Below, one piece after another: positions 1 to 8,519 of a stretch of DNA of 64,000 bases. Both the position numbers and the translations under genes were made by a program. The notes below the pieces were generated by a model. That model saw only the letters and a list, made by a program, of their open reading frames with translations. It had not been told where the DNA came from and ran no database searches. Source of the stretch: Sinorhizobium sp. 6-70 (GTDB lineage: Bacteria > Pseudomonadota > Alphaproteobacteria > Rhizobiales > Rhizobiaceae); contig NZ_JASKLS010000006.1 in the NCBI RefSeq assembly GCF_030124375.1, forward strand, positions 289,222 to 353,221, given 5' to 3'. The stretch's first letter is position 1; the number at the start of each line of letters is the position of its first letter.

Positions 1-88
1 ATCGTAGCCGATTCAAGATAGAAACATGCAGGAATTCAAAGTGGTCCAGTGTCCTTTGCGCGTCTGACAAGACACGGGGGCGCCGTCG
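1..88 (+). repeat. RIME1-type repeat, diverged and cut by window edge
   Basis: The core ATGCAGGAATTCAAAGTG and the following CCTTTGCGCGTC...GAC arm match the right half of the RIME1 consensus seen elsewhere in the window. The left palindrome (CGTAGCCGATT...) is decayed. It lies just beyond the stop codon of the MipA-like gene. Confidence 0.7.
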
Positions 89-92
89 GCCG

Positions 93-896
93 TCAAGGAA
101 GCGTGAAGTCGAAGCGGTAGGTCGCTGAAACCCCGACCAGAAGCTGATTGCGGCTGCCGCGTTCACGTACCAGGCTCGAATCGGCGGCGGGACCCATCAA
201 TCGCCGGTATTCGGTATAGGCGCTGGTCTCCAGTTTCTCGGTCGCCTGCCAGGTAATCGCCGCGCCGACGCCGGCGGAGTGGATGCCGCCTCCCGGATCA
301 TAGGCGCTCAGGCCGGATGCAGCCGATTCCCTGTTGTTTACACCGTAATAGGTGTCGAAATAATCACTCGTCGCCGCCGTCAGCCGCGGCCCGCCGGAAA
401 CCCGTACTGTGTCGCTGACATCGACGAAGGCGTCTGCCGCAACGTCCGCGACGACACCGTGATGACTGCGGATACCCTGGCGGACCTCGGCGCGCAGACG
501 CATCCAATCGGTCGGATAAACCTCGGCGAAGCCGCCGAGTTCGCCACCGAACTTGACTGGATCGAGGCCCTTGAGATCGCTCGACCTATCCTCGTCACGC
601 TCGAAGATCAGCTTGCCCACGACGCCTGCCCGGAACCCGCCCTGATCGAGGAGCGCGTAGGACATATTGTCGTTGCGCGACGAGAAACGCACGCTGCTGC
701 CGGCTTTGCCGAGCGAAACCAGCGGCGCTGCCTGGAACATCCGATCCGAAGCGCCTTCATATTTCGGGCCGATGAAGCCGGTGGCACCGACTTTCAGATA
801 CCAATCGCCCGACCATATGAAGCGACCGTCTTCGGCCGACGCCGCGCTGGCCACCAGAAGAAATGTTCCAGAAAGAAAAGCAAGATGGATACGCAA
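93..896 (-). CDS. MipA/OmpV-family outer membrane protein
   Basis: A 267-residue exported protein with a signal peptide (about residues 1-21, ending ASAASA before EDGRF) followed by alternating beta-strand sequence and a C-terminal strand ending in a hydrophobic/aromatic pattern (ATYRFDFTLP), as in OmpV/MipA barrels. The family sits in the outer membrane; some members act as scaffolds for murein enzymes or as porin-like proteins. The substrate is unknown. The start codon is TTG (plus-strand CAA at 894-896), chosen because it begins the signal peptide and has GGAG about 9 bases upstream; no better ATG exists. It stands alone, flanked on both sides by RIME1 repeats. The family assignment is firm; the role is not. 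Confidence 0.8.
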   Translation of the reverse strand: MRIHLAFLSGTFLLVASAASAEDGRFIWSGDWYLKVGATGFIGPKYEGASDRMFQAAPLVSLGKAGSSVRFSSRNDNMSYALLDQGGFRAGVVGKLIFERDEDRSSDLKGLDPVKFGGELGGFAEVYPTDWMRLRAEVRQGIRSHHGVVADVAADAFVDVSDTVRVSGGPRLTAATSDYFDTYYGVNNRESAASGLSAYDPGGGIHSAGVGAAITWQATEKLETSAYTEYRRLMGPAADSSLVRERGSRNQLLVGVSATYRFDFTLP

Positions 897-925
897 TGAA
901 CAACTCCGGGTGAATCATTCGCGAC

Positions 926-1027
926 CGCATGATTCCTTAAATCGGAATCGATTTAAGGACAAAATCATGCAGCAATTCAAAGTGCTACAGCGACCTTTGC
1001 GCGTCCGATTGGACGCGCGGCGCTGTA
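926..1027 (+). repeat. RIME1 repeat, full length
   Basis: Palindrome 1 is CCTTAAATCG...CGATTTAAGG (935-959). It is followed by ATGCAGCAATTCAAAGTG and palindrome 2, CTACAGCG...CGCTGTAG, with inner arms GCGCGTC/GACGCGC. This two-palindrome layout of about 100 bp is that described for RIME1 in rhizobia. It lies between the MipA-like gene's start and the AraC gene's stop. Nothing else was seen in 1028-1163. Confidence 0.85.
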
Positions 1028-1163
1028 GGCGGGTGGATCGCGCCGGGGCACGAGCCAGGGAGAAAGCTCGGATGTAATACAACCGCCGCTTTATCTGTGG
1101 TCTGTTCCTACGATTCCGTTAACCAGGTCAACCCAGCTTTCGTTTCCCATGGCACGTTATCGG

Positions 1164-1979
1164 TCAGCCTGACTGGTCACGCAAATAGAGGCTTGGCGGC
1201 GCGCCAAGCATGCGCCGGAACATGGTCGTGAACGCCGCGACATTCTCGTAGCCCGCGTCGAGCGCCACGGTGGTGATCGGCTCGCCATCGGCAAGGCGCG
1301 GCAGCGAGCCGAAGATGCAGGCCTGCTGCCGCCAGGTGACGAAACTGATGCCGGTTTCGTGCCGAAAAAGGCGCGTGAAGGACCGGCGGCTGATGCGCAT
1401 GCGATTGGCCCATTGATCAATCGTTGCTGTCGCCGAGGGTACCTTCAGGAACTGCCGGCACAGGGAGGCAAGCCGCTGGTTCTGCGGGAAAGGCAAGCCC
1501 AACGGCCGCTCCGCGAGCCGCGGAATCTCCGCGAGCAACAGATCCATGATCAATTGCTCCCGTCGCTCGGACGACGCTTCGTCCCGAGCACAGACCAAAG
1601 CGTCAATAAGGCTGCCGACGAGCGCGGTGATCTCGACCACGAGCGGGCGATCGGCGCGGCTGGCGGCCGCGGAAATGTAGATCGAATGCATCCGGACATC
1701 GCTCACCATTTCTGCCGAGTGGTCGGTGCCGGCCGGAATGAGCAAGGCGTGCCCCGGAGGGATCATCCAGCGCCCCCTTGGCGTATGTACAAGGACGACT
1801 CCGCAACGCGCCCACCACAACTGCGTCCGGCTATGGCTGTGGGGAGGGATCCTCAAGCCAGCGGCGTAATCCTTGCCAATCGCCAGGACGGAAGCGTTCG
1901 CGCTCTCGATCCACTCCAGGCTTCTGAAATGATCCGCATCCGGCAATTGCGACAGGTAATCTCTTCTCGTTTTCGGCAT
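1164..1979 (-). CDS. AraC-family transcriptional regulator
   Basis: The N-terminal half is a cupin-like sensor domain (HSHSRTQLWW, then PPGHALLIPAGTDHSAEM) and the C-terminal ~100 residues are the double helix-turn-helix of AraC/XylS proteins (ISRRSFTRLFRHETGISF, then ALDAGYENVAAFTTMFRRM). This arrangement resembles the NimR/YdeC type, which commonly represses a divergent exporter gene. The neighbour, 109 bp away and divergent, is an MFS exporter, so local control of that gene is likely but inferred. ATG at 1979 was preferred over an upstream in-frame GTG at 1988; neither has a good ribosome binding site. Confidence 0.8.
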   Translation of the reverse strand: MPKTRRDYLSQLPDADHFRSLEWIESANASVLAIGKDYAAGLRIPPHSHSRTQLWWARCGVVLVHTPRGRWMIPPGHALLIPAGTDHSAEMVSDVRMHSIYISAAASRADRPLVVEITALVGSLIDALVCARDEASSERREQLIMDLLLAEIPRLAERPLGLPFPQNQRLASLCRQFLKVPSATATIDQWANRMRISRRSFTRLFRHETGISFVTWRQQACIFGSLPRLADGEPITTVALDAGYENVAAFTTMFRRMLGAPPSLYLRDQSG

Positions 1980-2088
1980 TTGGCCCACTCGCGAAAGAAT
2001 TGGACCAAATCACAAAAGCAGGCCAGCAACAAGCCGTCTAGAGATGATCGGCAGCTCAACCGGTGAGCCGTTCGCAGGGAAACATCTC

Positions 2089-3285
2089 ATGGCTTCAGTA
2101 ACATCGACGGGCAGCATCAGTCCCGAAAAGACCGCCTTCTCCGTCATTCTTGCGGTCAGCTTCTGCCACATGCTGAACGACATCATGCAATCCCTGCTGA
2201 CCGCACTGTACCCGTTGCTGAAGGCGAATTATGCGCTCGACTTCGTCCAGATCGGTCTCTTGACCTTCACGTTTCAATTGACCGCATCGATGCTGCAGCC
2301 GGCTGTGGGCATTGTTACTGATCGATGGGCCCTGCCCTATTCCCTGCCGGTGGCCATGCTTTCAACCTGTTCGGGCCTCATTCTCCTTGCAAACGCCAGT
2401 CACTTCTGGGTTCTGCTCTTGGCGGCGAGCCTGATCGGCGTCGGTTCCGCGATTTTTCATCCCGAATCTTCGCGCGTGGCCCGGCTCGCGTCCGGTGGCC
2501 GCCACGGACTGGCGCAATCGCTCTTCCAGGTTGGCGGCAATGCCGGCAGCGCGCTGGGACCGCTGCTTGCGGCCTTCATCGTCATTCCGTTCGGCCAGGG
2601 CAGTCTCGCCTGGTTCTCGATCGTGGCGATTACCGGCTTCTTCGTGCTTTCCTGGGTCAGCACGTGGTACGTACGGCACCGCCGCATGACCATGAACCGA
2701 CCCGCTCCAAACCGGACGCTTCCCTTGCCGAAAGGCCGGGTTCTCTGGGCAATCGCTATCCTCGTCCTGCTGACCGCGACGAAGAACGTCTATCTCGCCT
2801 CCATATCCAGCTACTTCACTTTCTTCGTGATCGAGAAGTTCGGCACGAGCGTGCAGCAGGCCCAACTGATGCTGTTCCTGTTCCTCGGCTCGGCGGCCGT
2901 CGGAACCTTCCTCGGCGGCCCGATCGGCGACCGATATGGCGCACGCTTCGTCATCTGGTTCTCGATCCTCGGCGTCATTCCGTTCGCGCTCATGCTGCCC
3001 TATGCAAGTCTGTTCTGGACGTGCGTCCTGAGCGTTCTCATCGGCCTCATCTTCTCGTCCGCCTTCTCCGCCATTGTCGTCTTCGCGCAGGAACTCGTTC
3101 CCGGCCGCGTGGGCCTGATCGCCGGTGCCTTTTTCGGCTTTGCCTTCGGCTTCGGCGGCATGGGCGCCGCGGTGCTCGGCATCTTCGCCGACCGGCAGGG
3201 CATCGCGTTCGTCTACGAGATCTGCTCCTACCTGCCGCTGCTCGGCATCCTGACGGTCCTGCTGCCAAAGCTTCCGGCAAGATAG
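2089..3285 (+). CDS. MFS transporter, Fsr (fosmidomycin resistance) type
   Basis: A 398-residue hydrophobic protein with about 12 membrane segments. The start (FCHMLNDIMQSLLTALYPLLK) is characteristic of the Fsr/YnfM-like branch, whose members export small antimetabolites such as fosmidomycin. Cytoplasmic-loop motif remnants (GPIGDRYGAR) fit the MFS fold. ATG 2089 is preferred to ATG 2044 because AGGGA lies 8 bases before it and the family begins close to this residue. It is transcribed divergently from the AraC regulator, its probable controller. The true substrate cannot be read from sequence. Confidence 0.85.
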   Translation: MASVTSTGSISPEKTAFSVILAVSFCHMLNDIMQSLLTALYPLLKANYALDFVQIGLLTFTFQLTASMLQPAVGIVTDRWALPYSLPVAMLSTCSGLILLANASHFWVLLLAASLIGVGSAIFHPESSRVARLASGGRHGLAQSLFQVGGNAGSALGPLLAAFIVIPFGQGSLAWFSIVAITGFFVLSWVSTWYVRHRRMTMNRPAPNRTLPLPKGRVLWAIAILVLLTATKNVYLASISSYFTFFVIEKFGTSVQQAQLMLFLFLGSAAVGTFLGGPIGDRYGARFVIWFSILGVIPFALMLPYASLFWTCVLSVLIGLIFSSAFSAIVVFAQELVPGRVGLIAGAFFGFAFGFGGMGAAVLGIFADRQGIAFVYEICSYLPLLGILTVLLPKLPAR

Positions 3286-3330
3286 GACGCGGCTCATGCA
3301 GTCCCGGCGGAGGACATCCGTCCAGTTACC

Positions 3331-3364
3331 GGTCGCGTCGACGTCAGTATCCGCCGACGCGACC
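3331..3364. other. Perfect 10-bp inverted repeat between MFS and binding-protein genes
   Basis: GGTCGCGTCG at 3331-3340 pairs with CGACGCGACC at 3355-3364 around a 14-base loop. It is 45 bp after the MFS stop codon. No run of T follows, so it is either a Rho-independent-like terminator lacking a tail, an mRNA stem, or an operator for the downstream polyamine-sensor genes. Confidence 0.5.
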
Positions 3365-3431
3365 CTCTGTAATCATTCATAAATTATTGCGCGGTACCGT
3401 TATCGGATGGGGGCTTGGGCAGAGGCATGAA

Positions 3432-4472
3432 ATGAGAGGGCGCGCGGTCTTTTCCGTCTTCCTGGCGACGCTGGCATACGCGTCCACTGCTCGCGCCGAA
3501 ACGCTCAACCTGCTCATCTGGGAATCCTACATCGACCAGGAAATCGTCGACCGCTGGACGGCAAAGACCGGCGTCGCGATTCATCAGGTCAACTATGACA
3601 GCGGGGACGCCCGCGACGAGATCCTGGCGGATCCGGGCAGCAACATAGATATCGTCGTCGTCGGAGAAAACGGTGCGGCGCTTTTCGGCAGGAAGGGTAT
3701 TCTCGAACCGCTTACCGAGGCCAATGTCCCCTCCCTCAAGGACTATGCGCCCGAATGGCGCAAGCGCTGTGCCGGACACGGCCTGCCCTATCTTTGGGGC
3801 ACGATGGGCATTCTCTATCGTTCCGATGTCGTGAAGGAGCGCCCGACCTCCTGGCGGGACCTGATGCGCCCGAAGCCGGCGTTGAAGAAGCACATCGCCA
3901 TGTTCGACGACCACAACGAGACCTTCGTGGCCCCTTTGATGCTGCTCGGCGCGTCCATCAATGCCAACGACAACGAGACGCTGAAGGCCGCCTTCGACCT
4001 CATGAAGGAACAGGCACCGTCCGTATTGACCTACGATTATGTGATCACCTCAATCCAGAACCCGGCGATCGGCAGAAACATTCACATGGCGCTTGGCTAC
4101 AGCGGTGACCAGCTTGTGCTCAACGACAAGGTTGGCACTCCCGATCTCTGGCACTACTCGGTCCCGAACGAAGGCACGCTTTCCTGGCTTGATTGCATGG
4201 CCGCGACGGCAGGGTCGCCGAACAAGCGACTGGCGCTGGAATTTCTCGACTTCATCGGTTCCGCGGACAGCGCTGCCGCAAACGCCGTGGCACTGACTAT
4301 GCCTACAGCAAGCAGCGCAGCGCTCAAGCTCCTGCCCGAAGCGATGCGCTCCGACCCGGCGGTCTATCCCCCTGCGGAAATACTGGCGAAAAGCCAATAT
4401 CAGCAAGAACTCTCTGTCCAGTCGGTCCAAGCACGCCGACGCATCATCAGTACGTTGGCGAATTTCCAGTGA
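3432..4472 (+). CDS. Periplasmic polyamine-type binding protein, NspS/PotD-like
   Basis: A 346-residue secreted protein: signal peptide about residues 1-22 (cleavage after STARA), then the PotD/PotF opening ETLNLLIWESYIDQEIVDRW and the type-II binding-protein pattern (DIVVVGENGAALF, LPYLWGTMGILYRSD, PTSWRDLM). PotD-like proteins bind spermidine or putrescine for ABC uptake, but no permease or ATPase gene is nearby. Instead the stop codon overlaps the GTG start of a membrane GGDEF-EAL gene (GTGA, 4469-4472). That is the arrangement expected for NspS-MbaA of Vibrio, where the binding protein is a sensor subunit and does not transport. The start has AGAGG 6 bases upstream. A longer open frame reaching back to 2325 is only the shadow of the MFS gene. 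Ligand identity is inference. Confidence 0.8.
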   Translation: MRGRAVFSVFLATLAYASTARAETLNLLIWESYIDQEIVDRWTAKTGVAIHQVNYDSGDARDEILADPGSNIDIVVVGENGAALFGRKGILEPLTEANVPSLKDYAPEWRKRCAGHGLPYLWGTMGILYRSDVVKERPTSWRDLMRPKPALKKHIAMFDDHNETFVAPLMLLGASINANDNETLKAAFDLMKEQAPSVLTYDYVITSIQNPAIGRNIHMALGYSGDQLVLNDKVGTPDLWHYSVPNEGTLSWLDCMAATAGSPNKRLALEFLDFIGSADSAAANAVALTMPTASSAALKLLPEAMRSDPAVYPPAEILAKSQYQQELSVQSVQARRRIISTLANFQ

Positions 4473-6841
4473 CACTCGGCAAGCGCGCGCTCATCCTCAT
4501 CTTCCCTGTGGTGCTTGCTGGCTACCTCCTCGCTGCCTTTTCGGTTCACGTCGCCCAGAGCCGATCGATCCGGGCGCTGGAACACGCCAAGCTGTCGCAA
4601 AGGCTCGAGCATGCGGCCGCGGTCTTTCAGAACGAAGTCCGACGAAGCAAAAGCTTCCTCAACGCTCTGCTGAACAGCAATGCGCTGCGCCAGTTCGTAT
4701 CCGAAACGGACAAGACCTTTCGCGCCAACGCGCTCGGCGTACGTCTGCAGGAAAGCGTAAAGTCGCTCTCGGACGACCCAATGGGTTTCGTCTCGCTGGT
4801 CATCCTGACCTCCAAGCTGGAAACGGAATATTACTTCGAAAACAGCTGGGATCCGTTCGCGGAAGTCGACCAGGCACAGGTCGAACTCGCCAGGCAACTC
4901 GTCAAGGGCAGCAAGCTTACGGATTGGACCTACCTCCACGACGTCGGCGGACGTCCCAGAATCGTCTACTCCCAGTTCATCGATCCGATCACCTTGGGCC
5001 GCCCCCTGCCCAGCAACAAGGCGAACGCGCTTCTGATGCAGGTCGCCGTGCAACCCGACCGGTTCCTTCAGATGCAGACCGCGCTGAAGAAGGAATATGA
5101 GTCCGACATCGTTCTCCAGCCATGGCCCCTCGCCGTTACCGATGACCTTTCGGCAAGCGCACCTCTCGGACCGGCGCTCTATGCGACGCTGACCATTTCG
5201 GACGCGCATTTCGACAGCCAGATGCTGCGCCAGAAGACGTTGCTGGCGCTTGGTGCGGTGGCCATGGGCCTTTTCTCCATTTGGCTGATCGTCGTCCTGA
5301 TCCGCCGCTTCATTACCGAGCCGATCGCCACGCTCGACGCCAATGTCATGGCGGTCATGGTCGGGGCACGCGACGAAATCGTCGATCACGACGAAGCGGG
5401 CGAAATCGGCCGACTGACCCAGAACATCCGTGAATTGCACCGCCAGTCGGTCCAATCGCTGGAGCTCGTGCAAAAAAGCTCCTGGACGGACACGCTTACC
5501 GGCATCAGCAATCGCGCACACTTCAACACGCTTGCTACCGATGTCGTGCAGGACGCCATGTCGTCCGGCGAAAAATGCAGCTTGCTGTTCATCGACATCG
5601 ACAACTTCAAATTTGTCAACGACAAGCATGGGCACGCGGTCGGCGACGAACTCCTCAAGACGCTTGCCGCCCGACTCGCAGACCATGTCGACGCCATCAC
5701 GCGGAGGCGCGGACAGAAGCCGGCGATCTTCGCCCGCCTGTCCGGCGACGAATTTGCTGTCCTGGTGCGTTCACGACCGGGTGACGGCACCGTCAGGGAG
5801 ATCGCGGCAGCAATTCTCGCTCTGTTCGACGACGGCTTCGAGGTTTCCGGCAAGCGCTATCCGGTGACGGCGAGCATCGGCGCCGCAATCTGTCCGGACG
5901 ACGCCGGCAATGTCGCCGAACTGATCTCCAATGCCGACGCCGCCATGTATCAGGCCAAGAGTGCCGGCAAGAACCGCTCCAGCCGTTTCTCGCGCGCCCT
6001 CCATGACAAACGCACACGGTTGCGCCAGATTCAGGAGGAACTGCGCTCTCTCGATCCGGATGAGCAGTTTCACCTGGTCTACATGCCGATCGTCGACACG
6101 AAAGGCCGCGTCACCGGCTGCGAGGCCCTACTGCGCTGGCACTCCCCCATACTCGGCAATGTCACTCCGGACGAATTCGTGCCGATCGCGGAAAGCTCCG
6201 GCCTGTTTTCCAAGATCGACTGGTGGGTCATCAACCAGGCGATGTCCGATTGCCGCGAGTTGAAAGCGCTTTTCGGATCCGACACTGTGCTGGCGATCAA
6301 CATTTCCTCCGCTGAACTGCATTCACGCTCGATCAGTGACTACTTTTCCGATTGTGTCGAACGCCATGGACTTCAGCCGCAGTCGATCGATATCGAACTG
6401 ACGGAAACCTTCGCGGTCAAAGTGAGCGATCAGCTGCGGCGGAACATCGAGGAACTGCGCCAAAAGGGCTTCCGCCTCTCCATCGACGACTTTGGCGCAG
6501 GCTACACTTCGGTTCAGCAAATCATCGACTATGCCGCGGACACGATCAAACTCGACAGAGCGCTCGTCTCCAACCTGACCGCATCACAGTCCCTGCCGGT
6601 CCTCAAGGCCGTCGTCGCGCTCTGCCACGCGAAGGATATGGCCGTGGTTGGCGAAGGCGTGGATACGCCGGAAAAGCTCGCGATGCTGACCGCAGCCGGC
6701 TGCGACCGGTTTCAAGGCTATCTGATCAGCAAGCCGCTTTCGCTCGACGATCTCGGAATCTGGGCACTGACGCGAACGGCGCGCCCCACGGCCGAAGCGG
6801 TTGATGGCAATGCCGAGGAATGGCGCACGGCCGCCGGCTGA
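4469..6841 (+). CDS. Membrane GGDEF-EAL c-di-GMP enzyme, MbaA-like
   Basis: A 790-residue inner-membrane protein. Segments: TM1 about 5-26, a periplasmic sensor about 27-253, TM2 about 256-278, a HAMP-like linker about 280-335, GGDEF domain about 338-500 and EAL domain about 520-765. The GGDEF signature is SGDEF (425-429), a form that can still be active; no RxxD inhibitory site precedes it. The EAL domain keeps EALLRW (552-557), IELTE, DDFGAG (673-678), KLDR and EGVDT, so phosphodiesterase activity is likely. Translation starts at GTG 4469, overlapping the stop of the binding-protein gene, which implies coupled synthesis. Length, domain order and partner match MbaA of Vibrio cholerae, which reads polyamines through NspS. 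The function here is inferred from that likeness. Confidence 0.85.
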   Translation: MTLGKRALILIFPVVLAGYLLAAFSVHVAQSRSIRALEHAKLSQRLEHAAAVFQNEVRRSKSFLNALLNSNALRQFVSETDKTFRANALGVRLQESVKSLSDDPMGFVSLVILTSKLETEYYFENSWDPFAEVDQAQVELARQLVKGSKLTDWTYLHDVGGRPRIVYSQFIDPITLGRPLPSNKANALLMQVAVQPDRFLQMQTALKKEYESDIVLQPWPLAVTDDLSASAPLGPALYATLTISDAHFDSQMLRQKTLLALGAVAMGLFSIWLIVVLIRRFITEPIATLDANVMAVMVGARDEIVDHDEAGEIGRLTQNIRELHRQSVQSLELVQKSSWTDTLTGISNRAHFNTLATDVVQDAMSSGEKCSLLFIDIDNFKFVNDKHGHAVGDELLKTLAARLADHVDAITRRRGQKPAIFARLSGDEFAVLVRSRPGDGTVREIAAAILALFDDGFEVSGKRYPVTASIGAAICPDDAGNVAELISNADAAMYQAKSAGKNRSSRFSRALHDKRTRLRQIQEELRSLDPDEQFHLVYMPIVDTKGRVTGCEALLRWHSPILGNVTPDEFVPIAESSGLFSKIDWWVINQAMSDCRELKALFGSDTVLAINISSAELHSRSISDYFSDCVERHGLQPQSIDIELTETFAVKVSDQLRRNIEELRQKGFRLSIDDFGAGYTSVQQIIDYAADTIKLDRALVSNLTASQSLPVLKAVVALCHAKDMAVVGEGVDTPEKLAMLTAAGCDRFQGYLISKPLSLDDLGIWALTRTARPTAEAVDGNAEEWRTAAG

Positions 6842-6880
6842 CCCGGTGTCGATTTGAATCCATCGCGGAACCGCTTTTTC

Positions 6881-6910
6881 CTTGACCTTACCCCGCCTGC
6901 CGTCCTAACC
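6881..6910 (+). promoter_or_regulatory. Possible purD promoter
   Basis: A CTTGAC box (6881-6886) is followed after 18 bases by CTAACC (6905-6910), a partial match to the rhizobial CTTGAC-N17-CTATAT pattern. The predicted transcript would begin about 30 bases before the purD start. The -10 box is weak. Confidence 0.35.
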
Positions 6911-6944
6911 GCAGCGCAGCAATTACCTGATGGCGAGGTTGGCA

Positions 6945-8216
6945 ATGAAGGTTCTTCTGATCGGATCGGGCGGCCGCGAACATGCGCTTGCGTGGAAAAT
7001 CGCACAATCTCCGAAACTGACCGCGCTTTATGCCGCGCCGGGAAATCCCGGTATCGCCGAAGAAGCGACAATCGTCGTCCTCGATGTCGACAACCAGCAG
7101 TCAGTGGTCGATTTCTGCCAGCGGACGGCGATCGATTTCGTCGTCGTCGGCCCGGAGGCGCCGCTCGTCGCGGGGCTTGCGGACGCGCTCCGTGCTGCAG
7201 GCATTGCGGTCTTCGGTCCGTCTGCAGCCGCTGCCCAGCTCGAAGGCTCCAAGGGCTTCACCAAGGATCTCTGCGCGAAATACGGCATTCCGACCGGGGC
7301 CTACAAGCGGTTCACCGAAGCGGCAGCGGCCAAGGCCTATGTGCGCGAACAGGGTGCGCCGATCGTGATCAAGGCCGACGGGCTCGCTGCCGGCAAGGGC
7401 GTGACGGTTGCGATGACGCTTGAGGAGGCGCTGGCCGCCATCGACGAGTGCTTTGCAGGCGCCTTCGGGTCCGCCGGCGCCGAAGTCGTCGTCGAGGCCT
7501 ATCTCGACGGCGAGGAAGCGAGCTTCTTCTGCCTCTGCGACGGCAAGAACGCCCTGCCGCTTGCTTCGGCACAGGATCATAAGCGCGTCGGCGACGGCGA
7601 CACGGGACCGAATACCGGCGGCATGGGCGCCTATTCGCCGGCGCCGGTGATGACGCCAGAAATGGTCGAGCGCACGATGAAGGAGATTATCGAGCCGACG
7701 ATGCGCGGCATGGCCGAAAGCGGCTATCCGTTCGCCGGCGTCTTTTTCGCAGGGCTGATGATCACCCGGAACGGCCCGGAACTCATCGAATACAATGTCC
7801 GCTTTGGCGACCCCGAATGCCAGGTGCTGATGATGCGCATGAAGAGCGACCTGTTGCCGCTGCTCTACGCGGCAGCGACCGGGACGCTGGGCGAGATGAG
7901 CATTGAATGGCGCGACGACGCCGCGCTGACGGTCGTCATGGCCTCGCGGGGTTACCCAGGCGCTTACGACAAGAACACGCCGATCACAGCCCTTCCCGGC
8001 GAGTCCGCGACGACCAAGGTGTTTCATGCTGGCACGGCGGTGAAGGACGATCAACTGGTTGCGACGGGCGGCCGCGTATTGAACGTCACGGCCATGGGCG
8101 AAAGCGTCAGCAAGGCCAAGGACGCCGCCTATGAAGCGCTGCGCAGCGTCTCATGGGAAAACGGATTCTATCGTCGCGACATCGGCTGGCGCGCCGTCGC
8201 GCGGGAAACCGCCTAA
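6945..8216 (+). CDS. purD: Phosphoribosylamine-glycine ligase
   Basis: A 423-residue ATP-grasp enzyme making glycinamide ribonucleotide from phosphoribosylamine, glycine and ATP in cytosolic purine synthesis. The N terminus [17 protein letters not shown], the [22 protein letters not shown] stretch (split here as DHKRVGDGD and TGPNTGGMG) and FGDPECQ are PurD signatures. ATG 6945 was chosen over ATG 6930 because GAGG stands 6 bases before it and family members start MKVL. It is monocistronic. A family C repeat begins directly after its TAA stop. Confidence 0.96.
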   Translation: MKVLLIGSGGREHALAWKIAQSPKLTALYAAPGNPGIAEEATIVVLDVDNQQSVVDFCQRTAIDFVVVGPEAPLVAGLADALRAAGIAVFGPSAAAAQLEGSKGFTKDLCAKYGIPTGAYKRFTEAAAAKAYVREQGAPIVIKADGLAAGKGVTVAMTLEEALAAIDECFAGAFGSAGAEVVVEAYLDGEEASFFCLCDGKNALPLASAQDHKRVGDGDTGPNTGGMGAYSPAPVMTPEMVERTMKEIIEPTMRGMAESGYPFAGVFFAGLMITRNGPELIEYNVRFGDPECQVLMMRMKSDLLPLLYAAATGTLGEMSIEWRDDAALTVVMASRGYPGAYDKNTPITALPGESATTKVFHAGTAVKDDQLVATGGRVLNVTAMGESVSKAKDAAYEALRSVSWENGFYRRDIGWRAVARETA

Positions 8217-8320
8217 AGCGCGCGCCGTTCAATCGGACTCCTGCGTCGCGCGTTAGGTCATTGCTTTTATGCATGTCGTTGTCCCAAAACCGCTGCACAC
8301 TTTGGGCGACATGCATTAGA
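8217..8320 (+). repeat. Family C palindromic repeat
   Basis: Contains GCATGTCG...CCCAAAACCGCTGCACACTTTGGG...CGACATGC, an imperfect palindrome, preceded by a GC-rich arm ending GCGTCGCGCG. The same element occurs in reverse at 18497-18594. The GC-rich end abuts the purD stop codon, and the other end runs into a family B repeat. Confidence 0.75.
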
Positions 8321-8420
8321 GCAATTCCAGGAAAAGTGTGTAACGGTTTTCCGTCCGGAATTGCGTAGTTTCAACGAGTTAGATCATTTCATTGTTTCAA
8401 TGAAACAATGAAATGATCTA
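8317..8420 (+). repeat. Family B palindromic repeat
   Basis: It has two palindromes: GCAATTCC...GGAATTGC enclosing GGAAAA...TTTTCC, and a perfect 41-bp palindrome at 8380-8420 with arms TAGATCATTTCATTGTTTCA around one base. Other copies lie at 25717-25819 and 46115-46214. The rest of the gap up to 8519 shows only the leader of the next gene. Confidence 0.85.
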
Positions 8421-8519
8421 GGCGAAAAACGCGGCATCATTCAATTTTTACCAATCCCCCTGACGGGAAGGTAAGGGAAAACGCATACTGTCGCTCTCGA
8501 TAGTTTCGAGGAGAATCCA

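Noticed and set aside
2325..3431. A single 715-codon frame joining the MFS region to the binding protein
   Set aside because: The first part is the out-of-frame shadow of the MFS gene (Arg-rich, no conserved motifs). The signal peptide and ribosome binding site at 3432 mark the real start.
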